Shown here: in pieces, positions 9,332 to 18,431 of the stretch | How the letters are laid out: each line of letters opens with the position of its first letter | How positions within the stretch are numbered: the first letter of the stretch is position 1 | Assembly (NCBI RefSeq): GCF_000147695.2 | Contig: NC_015958.1 | Coordinates: 1,604,001-1,668,000 of the forward strand | Direction of reading: 5' to 3' | Length of the DNA stretch: 64,000 nt | Source: Thermoanaerobacter wiegelii Rt8.B1 | GTDB lineage: Bacteria > Bacillota > Thermoanaerobacteria > Thermoanaerobacterales > Thermoanaerobacteraceae | The notes under the pieces: model-generated | Seen by the model: the letters and a program-made list of their open reading frames with translations, nothing else | Databases searched by the model: none | Told to the model about the DNA's origin: nothing | Program-made: the position numbers and the translations under genes

Positions 9332-10609
9332 TTATTTTTTAATAGGATTCACAACGGAAAGCACACTATTCTCTTCTCTCAGATGATTTTGAAATCTTTC
9401 TCTAACATCTTCAAAGCTTATACTATAAAGCAGATCTAAATAATCCAGTAAATTTATTTCCTTCATATAAAAGTTTATAAAACTGTAAGCTATACTATCG
9501 ACCGAATTAAATGTTCTTAAAAATTTTCCTATGTATTTTTTCTTTATTCTCTCAAAATCTTCTTCCTTTAAAAATTGTAGATTATTTATTGCATTTAAAA
9601 TGATATCTCTCACTTTAAAAGGATCTTTAGATTGACCTCCTATTATAGAATAACCGTAATCTATCTCTCCACCGTAATCAAAGCTAAAAGTGCTGTCAAT
9701 AAGCCCTTCATTGTAAAGCCTCTCATACAAGTCAGAACTTCTGCCTAATGCCATTTCCAAACCTATTTGTATCTCTAAATTTTTCTTTAATAATTTCTTT
9801 CCCCCAAAACCTACATCTGTATCTTTAAAACCTAGATTAAAAAGAGGAATGGATACTTGCATATCTTGTACAACTTCTTTTTTATAAACGCTTGAAGGCT
9901 CTTTAGGATATATCCTTTCTATTTCTCCCTGTTTTTTATCCTGTCTCACATTTTCTTTTATAACGTCAAGAGTTTTATCTATATCAATATCTCCTACAGC
10001 AAACAATACCATATTTTCAGGATGATAAAATGTGTAATAACATTTATACAAGATTTCTTTATTTATTTGCGAAATTGATTCAATCGTACCAGCTATGTCT
10101 TTTCTAACTGGATGTACATGATAAAGAGCCTCTAATGCGTTAAAATAAACTCTCCAATTGGGGTCATCTTGATACATCCTTATTTCTTGAGCTATTATTC
10201 CCTTTTCTTTTTCCACATTTTCATCTGTAAAATAAGGATTTTGTACAAACTTCACTAAAAGTTTTAGATTTTCATAGAAGTCTTCAGTACTCGCAAATAA
10301 ATAAGCAGTTGTAGTAAAATTTGTATAAGCGTTAGCTGAAGCCCCTAATTTTGAAAACTGCTCAAAAATACTACCTTCTTCCTCCTCGAACATTTTGTGC
10401 TCCAAAAAATGCGCAACCCCATCAGGTACTTCTGTTACATCAGTATCCCCTGGAGCGATAAACTTACTGTCATTAGAACCAAAATGGGTAGCAAATATTG
10501 CAAACTGCTTTGTATAACCTCTTTTCGGCATTATATACACTTTCAGGCCATTATCCAATTCTTGTAAAAGTATTTTTTCGTCTATTCTCTCATTGTACAA
10601 CTGCTGCAT
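9332..10609 (-). CDS. M16 family zinc peptidase (YmfH-like), catalytically complete
   Basis: Pitrilysin-family metallopeptidase-like protein, 425 residues. The inverted zinc motif HFLEHKMFEE (HxxEH) is present near residue 88, with the distal glutamate region KGIIAQEIRMYQDDP about 75 residues later. The N-terminus carries ELDNGLKVYIMPKRGY. It lies two bases downstream of a second M16-like gene that lacks the motif. The pairing of one catalytic and one non-catalytic M16 chain is common in Firmicutes (ymfF/ymfH) and suggests a heterodimer (inference). Substrate unknown. Confidence 0.92.
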   Translation of the reverse strand: MQQLYNERIDEKILLQELDNGLKVYIMPKRGYTKQFAIFATHFGSNDSKFIAPGDTDVTEVPDGVAHFLEHKMFEEEEGSIFEQFSKLGASANAYTNFTTTAYLFASTEDFYENLKLLVKFVQNPYFTDENVEKEKGIIAQEIRMYQDDPNWRVYFNALEALYHVHPVRKDIAGTIESISQINKEILYKCYYTFYHPENMVLFAVGDIDIDKTLDVIKENVRQDKKQGEIERIYPKEPSSVYKKEVVQDMQVSIPLFNLGFKDTDVGFGGKKLLKKNLEIQIGLEMALGRSSDLYERLYNEGLIDSTFSFDYGGEIDYGYSIIGGQSKDPFKVRDIILNAINNLQFLKEEDFERIKKKYIGKFLRTFNSVDSIAYSFINFYMKEINLLDYLDLLYSISFEDVRERFQNHLREENSVLSVVNPIKK

Positions 10610-10611
10610 AA

Positions 10612-11877
10612 TTATTCCTCCTTTTTGCCGGTCATAAAATACACCGTATCTAATTTAACCTTTTTAGCAACTTCCACTACGTCCTCTTTTGTCACCTTTT
10701 CTACTTTTTTAATAAATTCTTCTATATTTAAATCTGCTCCTGCAATTTTTTGTGACAAATAGTAGTCAGATTTAGAAGTAGCATTGTCTTTCATTGCATT
10801 CAAAGAGGTCTTTAAGGCTTTTATTGTGGAATCTAATTCATAATCTGAGATATTACCTTCTTCAATTTCTTTTAACTGTTTAAGTATTATATCAAGAGCT
10901 TTGTTGTAATTTTCTATCTCTATGCCGCAACTTACCACCATTAAACCTTTAAATCTCTCAAGCCTTGAATAAGCATAATAAGCAAGACTTGCCTTTTCTC
11001 TCACATTCATAAAAAGTTTAGAAAAAGGTCCTCCTCCTAGCACGCCACTGTATACCAAAAGCGGATAATATTCCTCACTGTTAGCCGGCACATTCGTTCT
11101 AAAGCCAAGAGTAAGCTTTCCCTGGGTTACTTCTAAATTTTCTGTCACATATTTTACTTCCTTTACTTCTTTATATATATTTGGGGAAGGAATATTTAAT
11201 ATTTGTCCTCTTTGAAAAGCAAAATATTTTCTAAAAACCTCTTCTACATATTTAGGGTCTACGTTTCCCACTACATATATATCCATCGGCAAAGTATTAA
11301 TACAATTTTGATAATAGTGGTAAAGATTTTTTTCATCAATAACCTCTAAGTCCTCACTCTTGCCTAATTCGAATATAGCAAAAGGCTCCCCTTTACACAT
11401 CTCTTCATAACAACGGTCTACCGCATATTTGGTTTTGTCATTTATTCTTGAATCTATTAAATTTTTGTGAATCTCTTTTTCTTGAAGTACATAATCTTTA
11501 TTAAAAGCATTTCCTTCTGTAAGAGGGTTGAAAACTAACTCTTTTAAAAATTTTACTCCCTCTTCTAAAATATTCTCTTTTATGTACTCCTCTTGAGGTA
11601 ATTCCAATCTATATTGTTGAAGGTGCCTTTCTCCTTTTTTATACACAGAAACAGCCATAGTAGTGCCGTATAAGTTTTCTAAAAACTTCACCATTTCTTT
11701 ATAGGTTTTAATACTAGAAGTACCCCTTTTTAAAACAGCAGGCAGCAAAGCATATTTTGTAGCCTCTTCTCCTAATTGATTGTGGATATAAAGATTAATT
11801 GTCACTGTTTTAAATTTGTCTGTAGTATCTATGTACAAATTTATTCCGTTGTTTAATTGTTTCTCAATTAATTCCAT
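10612..11877 (-). CDS. M16 family peptidase-like protein (YmfF-like), lacks zinc motif
   Basis: A 421-residue M16-fold protein. The N-terminal region (ELIEKQLNNGINLYIDTTDKFKTVTI) and the C-terminal M16 domain (GVLGGGPFSKLFMNVREKASLAYYAYS) are clear. Where an active enzyme has HxxEH, this protein has LLPAVLKRGTSSIKTYKEM, so the zinc ligands are missing. That matches the YmfF-type partner of a catalytic M16 subunit. The RxxxSLAYYA region, which helps bind the substrate in M16 peptidases, is kept. Confidence 0.9.
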   Translation of the reverse strand: MELIEKQLNNGINLYIDTTDKFKTVTINLYIHNQLGEEATKYALLPAVLKRGTSSIKTYKEMVKFLENLYGTTMAVSVYKKGERHLQQYRLELPQEEYIKENILEEGVKFLKELVFNPLTEGNAFNKDYVLQEKEIHKNLIDSRINDKTKYAVDRCYEEMCKGEPFAIFELGKSEDLEVIDEKNLYHYYQNCINTLPMDIYVVGNVDPKYVEEVFRKYFAFQRGQILNIPSPNIYKEVKEVKYVTENLEVTQGKLTLGFRTNVPANSEEYYPLLVYSGVLGGGPFSKLFMNVREKASLAYYAYSRLERFKGLMVVSCGIEIENYNKALDIILKQLKEIEEGNISDYELDSTIKALKTSLNAMKDNATSKSDYYLSQKIAGADLNIEEFIKKVEKVTKEDVVEVAKKVKLDTVYFMTGKKEE

Positions 11878-11954
11878 GGAATCAACTCCTTCTAAAATAA
11901 TCCAATTATTTTTTGATTATATGATAATTGTATCACAAAGTCAATAATACATAA

Positions 11955-11974
11955 ACCCGGGGAAAAACCCCAGG
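11955..11974 (-). terminator. Terminator after the lipoprotein gene
   Basis: A short hairpin pairs CCTGGGG with CCCCGGG across a T-rich loop, just beyond the stop codon at 11979; a short T-containing run follows on the minus strand. It is a plausible but not strong terminator. Confidence 0.6.
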
Positions 11975-11978
11975 TTTT

Positions 11979-12530
11979 TTACATGCCAGGCGTTATGCGC
12001 TTAATAATTTCTGATATCTGTTTTGCAAATTCAGAAACTGGTCTTCCCTCTGAAATACCCTTAGCAATATTATCTATTCTCTTGTACAAATCTGGGTCAG
12101 CAGTTATATAAACTCTTTTTATAGACTTATCTGTGTCTTTTACTGTTTTTTCTATTTTCTTTTTCACATCAGTTTCATGAGCGCCTTGTACCCTTGCCTT
12201 CATATCCACACCTACAATAGCATTTGTCCCTGAAATTACCACTGTAGCCTTGTTTACTTCTGGTATTTTGGCAACATTTGAAGCTATCTTAGAAGCCCTT
12301 ACACTCTCAGGTGTCGGTTTTCTTACAGCAGTTGGAGCAGGTGTAGGTGTTGTCGGTGCAGGTGTAGTATATCCTGGGGCTGTCTTAGAAGGCGCAGGAG
12401 TAGTCCTTGTAGGGGCTGGTGTATAACGTGCAGGAGTAGGCTTTTTAGTCGCAGTTTTGCATCCTGCCATTGAAACCATTATCATTATCCCAATAAGCAT
12501 TATTGTAATTATACTTTTTATTTTTTTCAA
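11979..12530 (-). CDS. YhcN/YlaJ-type sporulation lipoprotein
   Basis: Secreted lipoprotein of unknown biochemical role. A TTG start at 12528-12530 is chosen because GGAGG sits eight bases upstream; an ATG eleven codons further up has no such site. The protein has a lysine-rich N-terminus, a hydrophobic segment and the lipobox MAGC, then a low-complexity Thr/Pro/Ala linker of roughly 45 residues. The folded part (VAKIPEVNKATVVISGTNAIVGVDM and VKDTDKSIKRVYITADPDL) resembles the YhcN/YlaJ family found in spores. Family role at germination is known only loosely. Confidence 0.82.
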   Translation of the reverse strand: MKKIKSIITIMLIGIMIMVSMAGCKTATKKPTPARYTPAPTRTTPAPSKTAPGYTTPAPTTPTPAPTAVRKPTPESVRASKIASNVAKIPEVNKATVVISGTNAIVGVDMKARVQGAHETDVKKKIEKTVKDTDKSIKRVYITADPDLYKRIDNIAKGISEGRPVSEFAKQISEIIKRITPGM

Positions 12531-12612
12531 AGCTATGCACCTCCTCAAAATATATTTTTGCACTTTTATTAAAAAGTATTATGCTAAATTATGGAATTTT
12601 TACGAAAAACAT

Positions 12613-12641
12613 TTGAAAAAATTTTGTGAGTAATATATAAT
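12613..12641 (+). promoter_or_regulatory. Sigma-A type promoter for ychF
   Basis: TTGAAA and TATAAT are separated by exactly 17 bases, about 30 bases before the ychF start. The -10 is consensus. It is one of the few plus-strand promoters in this window. Confidence 0.8.
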
Positions 12642-12672
12642 GCATATGTAAAACTATTGGAGGGAAGATGAA

Positions 12673-13763
12673 ATGGAAATAGGAATTGTTGGACTACCTA
12701 ACGTCGGTAAAAGCACTTTGTTTAACGCAATTACAAAAGCAGGTGCAGAATGTGCAAACTACCCTTTTTGTACCATTGAACCAAATGTTGGAATTGTGGC
12801 CGTACCAGATGAAAGACTGGACTTTTTGGCAAAAATTGAAAATCCGCAAAAAGTCATACCTGCAACTATAAAATTTGTTGACATAGCAGGTTTAGTAAAA
12901 GGCGCCAGTAAAGGTGAGGGTTTAGGAAATAAATTTCTTTCTCATATTAGGGAAGTTGACGCTATTTTAAACGTAGTAAGATGTTTTGAAGATAGCAATA
13001 TTGTCCATGTAGAGGGAAGTATTGATCCTATAAGAGATGTTGAAATAATAACTTTAGAGCTTATACTTGCTGATATGGAAGTAGTGGAAAGAAGGCTTCA
13101 AAAAACATCAAAACTTGCACGAAATGACAAAAAAGCAGCCTTTGAAGTGGAAGTACTTGAAAAAATAAAAAAGGATTAGATGAAGGGAAGCCTGTAAGAA
13201 CACTTCAATTTACTGAAGAAGAAAAAAGTTTTGTAAGTCAACTTATGTTGCTTACCTATAAACCTGTTATGTATGTAGCAAATATATCAGAAGAAGATTT
13301 AATTTCAGGAGAAGAAAACCAATATGTAAAGCAACTAAAAGAATATGCTGAAAAAGAGAATTCCCAAGTTTTGGTTATAAGTGCAAAAATTGAAGAAGAA
13401 TTAGCCTCTTTAAGTGATGATGAAAGAAATGAACTTTTGAGAGAATACGGCCTTGCCGAACCTGGCCTTAACAACATAATAAGGCATGGTTACTCTCTCC
13501 TTGGACTTATAACCTTTTTCACCGCTGGACCAAAAGAAGTCCACGCTTGGACAATAAAAAAAGGCACAAAAGCACCTCAAGCAGCAGGAAAAATTCATTC
13601 AGATTTTGAAAAAGGATTTATAAGGGCAGAAGTGATCTCGTATGAAGATTTAGTAAAAGCTGGTTCACAGGCAGCAGCAAGAGAAATGGGACTTATGAGA
13701 CTGGAAGGAAAAGATTATGTGATGCAGGATGGGGATATAGTAGTCTTCAGATTTAACGTATAA
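12673..13763 (+). pseudogene. ychF: Redox-regulated ATPase/GTPase YchF, reading frame broken by one base
   Basis: Universally conserved Obg-family P-loop ATPase that binds ribosomes. The first part (168 codons) has GLPNVGKST (Walker A), TIEPNVG and the DIAGLV switch; the second part carries the TGS-domain end with RLEGKDYVMQDGD and VFRFNV. The first frame stops at a TAG at 13177-13179. The matching protein continues in the -1 frame as [17 protein letters not shown]. The switch falls on ATA AAA AAG, where one missing A, or a -1 slip at the heptamer A AAA AAG, would restore the full protein of about 364 residues. Loss mutation, sequencing error and recoding cannot be told apart here. Confidence 0.9.
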
Positions 13764-13787
13764 AAATCGCCATAAAAGGCGATTTTT
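13762..13787. terminator. Bidirectional terminator between ychF and the DUF4097 cluster
   Basis: A ten-base perfect stem, AAAAATCGCC paired with GGCGATTTTT, with a six-base loop. A- and T-runs on both sides let it work for ychF (plus) and for the convergent gene ending at 13793 (minus). Confidence 0.88.
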
Positions 13788-13792
13788 ATACG

Positions 13793-14176
13793 TTACTCCA
13801 GACTTATTTCTACATGTTCCCCATCTTCTTCATCATATACATCTATTATTTTCCCTGTTTCTCCTTTTTCTAGCGCCTCAAGAATTTCTTCTAAATTTAT
13901 ACCTGCATTTGTAACTTCAGAAGGAATAAATTTTCCTCCTATTTTCATTCCCAAGTTGACAAGACTATATGGTATTGCAAGATTCACCTTTAATCTATTG
14001 TTAACTATGTCATAAACCTTTATCTTCATCCATTTGAATTTATTTTTTTGACTTGTTTTGGAACTTATTTCTTCTCCCCCATTATCATCGATAGCTTTCA
14101 ATAGCTCAGCCGCTTCTTCAGCTGTTATTTTGCCCTCTTCTAACATCTTTAAAATTCTCATTTTTTCTTCTTCCAT
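13793..14176 (-). CDS. Small SHOCT/YvlB-like N-terminal motif protein
   Basis: 127 residues, function unknown. The N-terminus ILKMLEEGKITAEEAAELLKAI is almost identical to that of the gene just upstream and resembles the short helical SHOCT-like segment of YvlB/LiaX proteins. The rest (FKWMKIKVYDIVNNRLKVNLAIPYSLVNLGMKIGGKFIP) matches a small domain often found with DUF4097 proteins. A strong AGGGGG site lies seven bases before the ATG. Last gene of a three-gene set with the DUF4097 and DUF2089 proteins. Confidence 0.75.
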   Translation of the reverse strand: MEEEKMRILKMLEEGKITAEEAAELLKAIDDNGGEEISSKTSQKNKFKWMKIKVYDIVNNRLKVNLAIPYSLVNLGMKIGGKFIPSEVTNAGINLEEILEALEKGETGKIIDVYDEEDGEHVEISLE

Positions 14177-14188
14177 AAAAATACCCCC

Positions 14189-15289
14189 TCACTCTAAATG
14201 AACATTCCCATTGACAGTACGAGCTACTATATTTATTTTATTATAAGCCCTTTCATAGTCTTGAGTTTTCCCTTTAAGATGAGTAGCTCCTCTTACCTCA
14301 TAAAACATACTTGGCAATTTCACTTGACACTTGCCATTTACTGTGCTCAAATCAAAAGAAACGCCAACCTTTTCATCAGCAATCTTCATTTCGATACTGC
14401 CATTAGTAGTACTTGCCTTTAGGGAAGAATTGCTTGAATTGACTTTAAAATCCTCTACAATAATTTTACCATTTATTGTGTTTAAATCTGCATCGTTGAA
14501 AGTACTGTCCTCTACAGCTATACTGCCATTAGAAGTGCGACAAACAACCCTTTCACAAGTAGCATCATCCACCTCTATCTTCGCATTTGTAGTGTGGTTC
14601 TCTATTTGATAAGACTTTATCTCTTCTAAGTAAATGCTTCCATTGGTAGTGTAAGCCTGCAGGCTTTCTCCTTCAATACCTTCTATGGAAATTCTGCCAT
14701 TTGTAGTGGAAAGTGTTATATTTTTATATTTAACCTTAGGAAGATACATTTTAACACTCAAAGCCTTTATCTTTGGAGTCTTCTTTACTTCTAATATTCC
14801 ATTTTGGCAATTGTATATAATTTCTTCTTCTCCATTTCTGGGAACTACATATCTTGTGGTAATAGAAGCATACTCTTCTTCCCACGTTTCAATATAAATT
14901 TCTCCATTTCTCCCTTCTATTCTTATATTAGTATTTTCCGCTACACTATCGCATCGAAATTCTTTTTCAATTGTCTTTCCTAAAGATATTCCTAAAAAAG
15001 TATCCAGCAGCCGGTCAACTGTCCTCTCAAAAGTAGAAATTTCTCTTTCTTTCTCTCTTACTGTAGAGATTGCCTTATCAATTTTCTCTTCTATTTTAAA
15101 AGGAATTTCTTCTAGCTTTGAAAAACTTTCCTCTTTTTTATTTGCCTTCTCTTTCTCTTCTACCTCTTCTAATTCTTCTTCATAAAAAAATTCTTCTCCC
15201 TCTATCGCTTCAAGCAATTGAGCCGCTTCCTCTGCTGTTATCTTCCCCTCCTCTAGCATTTTTAAAATCAATTCTTTTTCTTCATTCAT
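14189..15289 (-). CDS. DUF4097 (YvlB/LiaX-like) repeat protein
   Basis: 366 residues. It begins with the helical motif LILKMLEEGKITAEEAAQLLEAI, then a charged coil of about 60 residues, then a DUF4097 beta-solenoid-like region with a recurring TTNG or TSNG turn every 18-25 residues (TTNGRISIEG, TTNGSIYLEE, TSNGSIAVED, TINGKIIVED, TTNGSIEMKI, TVNGKCQVKL, TVNGNVHLE). No signal peptide is visible. Related LiaX/YvlB proteins take part in cell-envelope stress signalling in Firmicutes; that role is an inference here. Confidence 0.85.
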   Translation of the reverse strand: MNEEKELILKMLEEGKITAEEAAQLLEAIEGEEFFYEEELEEVEEKEKANKKEESFSKLEEIPFKIEEKIDKAISTVREKEREISTFERTVDRLLDTFLGISLGKTIEKEFRCDSVAENTNIRIEGRNGEIYIETWEEEYASITTRYVVPRNGEEEIIYNCQNGILEVKKTPKIKALSVKMYLPKVKYKNITLSTTNGRISIEGIEGESLQAYTTNGSIYLEEIKSYQIENHTTNAKIEVDDATCERVVCRTSNGSIAVEDSTFNDADLNTINGKIIVEDFKVNSSNSSLKASTTNGSIEMKIADEKVGVSFDLSTVNGKCQVKLPSMFYEVRGATHLKGKTQDYERAYNKINIVARTVNGNVHLE

Positions 15290-15311
15290 AGAGCTTGCCC
15301 CCTAATCCTTA

Positions 15312-15671
15312 CTATTCTTTTAAAAGTTTCAAAGCTTCTTGAACAGTTATTTCACCACTTTCTAACTTCTTCAGGACTTCTTTTTTGTCTACTGTAGGCC
15401 TTCTTTCAACTTCATATCCCAAAGCAGCAATCAAATTGTCCAATTTGTTTCTAATTGTAGGATAAGATAAGCCTAATTCTTTTTCCATTTCCCTTATATT
15501 TCCCCTCGTCCGTATGAAAAGTTCCAAAAAATCTCTTTGCTCTTTTGACAAATAGCAAAATTTACAAAGTTCAAATTTACCTTCAATTGCTGTTCCACAT
15601 TGAGGACATTCCAGCCTTGTTACCACCATTTTTTCACTGCAAACTGGACATCTACCTATTACTTCATTCAT
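15312..15671 (-). CDS. DUF2089 family zinc-ribbon/HTH regulator
   Basis: 119 residues from the ATG with GAGGTG upstream. Two CxxC pairs form a zinc ribbon (CPVCSEKM, CPQCG), followed by another (CKFC), then a helix-turn-helix-like stretch (RGNIREMEKELGLSYPTIRNKLDNLI). The C-terminus VLKKLESGEITVQEALKLLKE repeats the motif that starts the two downstream proteins. It is the first gene of the set and probably its regulator (inference). Confidence 0.85.
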   Translation of the reverse strand: MNEVIGRCPVCSEKMVVTRLECPQCGTAIEGKFELCKFCYLSKEQRDFLELFIRTRGNIREMEKELGLSYPTIRNKLDNLIAALGYEVERRPTVDKKEVLKKLESGEITVQEALKLLKE

Positions 15672-15820
15672 TAATATCACCTCTTAAAAGGCAAGTTTAT
15701 TATAAAAAGCCTGCTCACATTCGTCATCTTGTTTTTATTATAACACTTATTTTAAAAATGTCAATAAAAATTTTAAATTATTTTAAGTTTTAGTTTAAAA
15801 AAATTAATTTTTTAAAGGAT

Positions 15821-15850
15821 AAAAATAAACCAAGCAAAGCTGCTTGGCTT
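15821..15850 (-). terminator. Terminator after thiI
   Basis: CCAAGCA and TGCTTGG arms (15830-15836, 15841-15847) with a four-base loop, followed on the minus strand by TTTATTTTT. The stem overlaps the thiI stop codon. Confidence 0.85.
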
Positions 15851-16991
15851 AAACTTCTATAACCTCTTCTTCAAAATCATCAATATATTTTTGATACTCC
15901 ATTTTTTGTTCTGCTTCTATTACTTTGTCTAACTTAGGCTTTGTAGCAGGATGTTTTGGCACAAAAATAGTGCAGCAGTCTTCATACGGTCTTATAGAGA
16001 TCTCAAAAGTACCAATCTTTTGAGCTAAATCTATAATCTCTGTCTTATCCATTCCAATGAGAGGCCTAAATATTGGCATAGACACAGAAGCATTGGTTAC
16101 ATATAAACTTTCAATCGTTTGACTTGCAACTTGTCCTAAACTTTCCCCAGTGATTAGAGCCATAGAACCATTCTTTTGAGCAATTTTTTCTGCTATCTTC
16201 ATCATCATCCTTCTCATGATTATAGTAGTAAATCTTGGTGGACACTTTTCATAAATTTCCAATTGCAAATCAGTAAAATGCACTACATGTAATTTTATCT
16301 TTTGGCCATACTGAGAAAGGACTTCGCACAAATCTACAACCTTGTCTTTAGCTCTTTCAGAGGTATAAGGAGGACTGTGAAAATAAACCGCTTCTACTTC
16401 TACGCCTCTTTTCATCATCATCCAAGCAGCTACAGGGCTGTCAATGCCTCCTGACAAAAGTACAGTCGCTTTACCGTTTGTCCCAAGAGGAAGGCCTCCT
16501 ATTCCCTCAATCACTCCCGCGTATACAAAAGCCATTTCTCTTATCTCTACATTTAAAAGCACATCAGGATTATGGACATCTACTTTTAAGTTTTTGATAT
16601 TTTTCAATACTGCTGCTCCTACTCTGCGGCTAACCTCCATGCTGTTATAAGGAAAAGACTTATTTGGCCTCTTAGTCTCTACTTTAAAAGTCTTTCCTTC
16701 GTGTCCTTTCATAAGTTCTACTGCAGCTTTAAATATTTCATCCAAGTTTAAATCGGTTTTTTTAGCTTTTGTTATTCCTACAATACCAAAGACTTTTTTT
16801 AATCTTTCTATTACCTCTTCAATATCTCCATCACATTCTACATAAATTCTGCCATGAGTTTTTTCAGCTTTAACTTCCTTAAAATCAGAAAGAGCATGTT
16901 TTATATTTTTTATCAATTTATTTTCAAAAAAAGACCTATTATCTCCTTTTAAAGCTAATTCTCCATATTTAATCAATAATATGTCTTGCAT
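15849..16991 (-). CDS. thiI: tRNA 4-thiouridine synthase
   Basis: Adenylates U8 of tRNA and transfers sulfur to it; in some bacteria it also feeds thiazole synthesis. The 380-residue protein has an N-terminal ferredoxin-like and THUMP region, the PP-loop LLSGGIDSPVAAWMM near residue 180, and a C-terminal CCTIFVPKHPATKP segment. It lacks the extra C-terminal rhodanese domain of the E. coli form, as usual in Firmicutes. It follows the cysteine desulfurase by three bases; that enzyme is the likely sulfur donor. Confidence 0.95.
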   Translation of the reverse strand: MQDILLIKYGELALKGDNRSFFENKLIKNIKHALSDFKEVKAEKTHGRIYVECDGDIEEVIERLKKVFGIVGITKAKKTDLNLDEIFKAAVELMKGHEGKTFKVETKRPNKSFPYNSMEVSRRVGAAVLKNIKNLKVDVHNPDVLLNVEIREMAFVYAGVIEGIGGLPLGTNGKATVLLSGGIDSPVAAWMMMKRGVEVEAVYFHSPPYTSERAKDKVVDLCEVLSQYGQKIKLHVVHFTDLQLEIYEKCPPRFTTIIMRRMMMKIAEKIAQKNGSMALITGESLGQVASQTIESLYVTNASVSMPIFRPLIGMDKTEIIDLAQKIGTFEISIRPYEDCCTIFVPKHPATKPKLDKVIEAEQKMEYQKYIDDFEEEVIEV

Positions 16992-16994
16992 ATT

Positions 16995-18146
16995 TTACCT
17001 CCGTTTATACTTTCTTAAAAAATTCACTTTTTCTTCTAACACTGATATAGTATAGTCAATTTCTTCTTCTGTATTAAAAATTCCAATGGAAAATCTTATA
17101 GCGCTTTCAATGAGGTCCTCTTTAAGACCTATCGCTTTTAAAACATGACTTTGTCCTTTCTTTTTGGAAGAACAAGCCGATCCCGTAGAAACATATATGC
17201 CCTTTTCTTCAAGAGCGTGTAAAAGCACCTCTCCCCTCACACCGGCAAAAGAAATATTGAGTATATGTGGCGCTCCCTCTTCAACATTTGGCCCGTTTAA
17301 ATGAACATCTTTTATTTCAGAAACTATGCCTTGATAAAGTCGCTTCTTTAAGGTCATTAATTTGCTTACATTACCGTGGAAATTTTCTTTGGCTAATTTG
17401 CTAGCCACACCAAATCCCACAATTCCTGGCATATTTTCTGTCCCAGACCTTAAATTTTTTTCTTGTCCTCCTCCAAAAATTATTGGCCTAATCTTTACTG
17501 ATTTATCAATATATAAGGCTCCTACACCTTTAGGGCCGTGTATTTTATGACTGCTTAAAGAAATCATATCTAAATTTTGCTTTTTTACATCTATATTTAT
17601 TTTTCCCACTGCCTGTGTAGCATCAACATGAAAAATTATACCTCTTTCCTTTGCTATTTCCCCTATTTCCTCTATTGGCTCAATCGTACCTATTTCATTG
17701 TTAACAGCCATAATTGAAATGAGAATCGTTTTGTCAGTTATAGCTCTTTTTAAGTCTTTTACATCTACTTTTCCTGTTTTATCCACAGTTAAATAGGTTA
17801 CTTCAAAGCCATTTTCCTCTAAATATTTTAGCACATTAAGTACAGAGGGATGTTCAATAGCGGAAGAAATTATATGATTACCCTTTTTTCTCAAACTCTC
17901 CGCTACTCCAATTAAAGCAAGATTGTTTGATTCTGTACCACCAGAAGTAAAAACAATCCCCTCAATATCTCCGTTAATTAGTTTAGCAACATTTTCTCTT
18001 GCTTCCTTCATCAATTTTTCAGCCTGATACCCTTTCAAATGTAACGAAGAAGGATTGCCATATTCATTTTCTAAAACCTCTACCATTTTCTCTATAACTT
18101 CTTTCCTAACTCGTGTAGTAGCACTGTTGTCAAGGTATACTTCCAT
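16995..18146 (-). CDS. iscS: Cysteine desulfurase (NifS/IscS family)
   Basis: PLP enzyme that removes sulfur from cysteine as a persulfide. From the ATG of MEVYLDNSATT it has 383 residues. The lysine that binds PLP lies in SLSSHKIHGPKGVG, the histidine of the PLP site in HVDATQAVGK, and the catalytic cysteine loop in STGSACSSKKKG. It is directly followed by thiI and preceded by a CsoR-like regulator, which suggests a unit for tRNA thiolation. No iscU is present nearby. Confidence 0.95.
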   Translation of the reverse strand: MEVYLDNSATTRVRKEVIEKMVEVLENEYGNPSSLHLKGYQAEKLMKEARENVAKLINGDIEGIVFTSGGTESNNLALIGVAESLRKKGNHIISSAIEHPSVLNVLKYLEENGFEVTYLTVDKTGKVDVKDLKRAITDKTILISIMAVNNEIGTIEPIEEIGEIAKERGIIFHVDATQAVGKINIDVKKQNLDMISLSSHKIHGPKGVGALYIDKSVKIRPIIFGGGQEKNLRSGTENMPGIVGFGVASKLAKENFHGNVSKLMTLKKRLYQGIVSEIKDVHLNGPNVEEGAPHILNISFAGVRGEVLLHALEEKGIYVSTGSACSSKKKGQSHVLKAIGLKEDLIESAIRFSIGIFNTEEEIDYTISVLEEKVNFLRKYKRR

Positions 18147-18164
18147 AGACATCATCCCTTTTAT

Positions 18165-18431
18165 CTATTTTGCAAACTTGATTAACAAATTAATAGTTCG
18201 CTGTACTTCTTCATAGGTAGCCTTTCCATCTTCACTTGCTAATATACACTCCTTAGCATGCTCTTGTATTATAGACATGCCCACTTTTTCTAAAGAAGCT
18301 TTTACAGCTGCTATCTGCAATAAAATTTCCTCACAACTTTTTGACTCTTCTACCATTTTTTCTATCCCTGCTATATGCCCTTTTATCGTCTTTAATCTCA
18401 TCAAAATATCATTTCTCAAATTATCGCCCAT
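18165..18431 (-). CDS. CsoR/RcnR/FrmR-family metal- or persulfide-sensing repressor
   Basis: 88-residue all-helical DUF156 protein. The ligand residues of the family are visible: Cys33 (KSCEE), His58 and Cys62 (EHAKEC). This Cys-His-Cys set is the copper-type CsoR pattern rather than the two-cysteine CstR persulfide pattern. Its position ten codons before a cysteine desulfurase gene and thiI nevertheless makes a sulfur or thiol signal worth considering. It probably controls this operon. Confidence 0.88.
   Translation of the reverse strand: MGDNLRNDILMRLKTIKGHIAGIEKMVEESKSCEEILLQIAAVKASLEKVGMSIIQEHAKECILASEDGKATYEEVQRTINLLIKFAK

Noticed and set aside
12673-13763. Treating ychF as two separate genes
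   Set aside because: The second part lacks a start and ribosome site, and the junction continues one conserved protein after a single-base shift.
14189-15289. DUF4097 protein as a surface adhesin
   Set aside because: The repeats look adhesin-like but no signal peptide or anchor is seen; the YvlB/LiaX type fits better.
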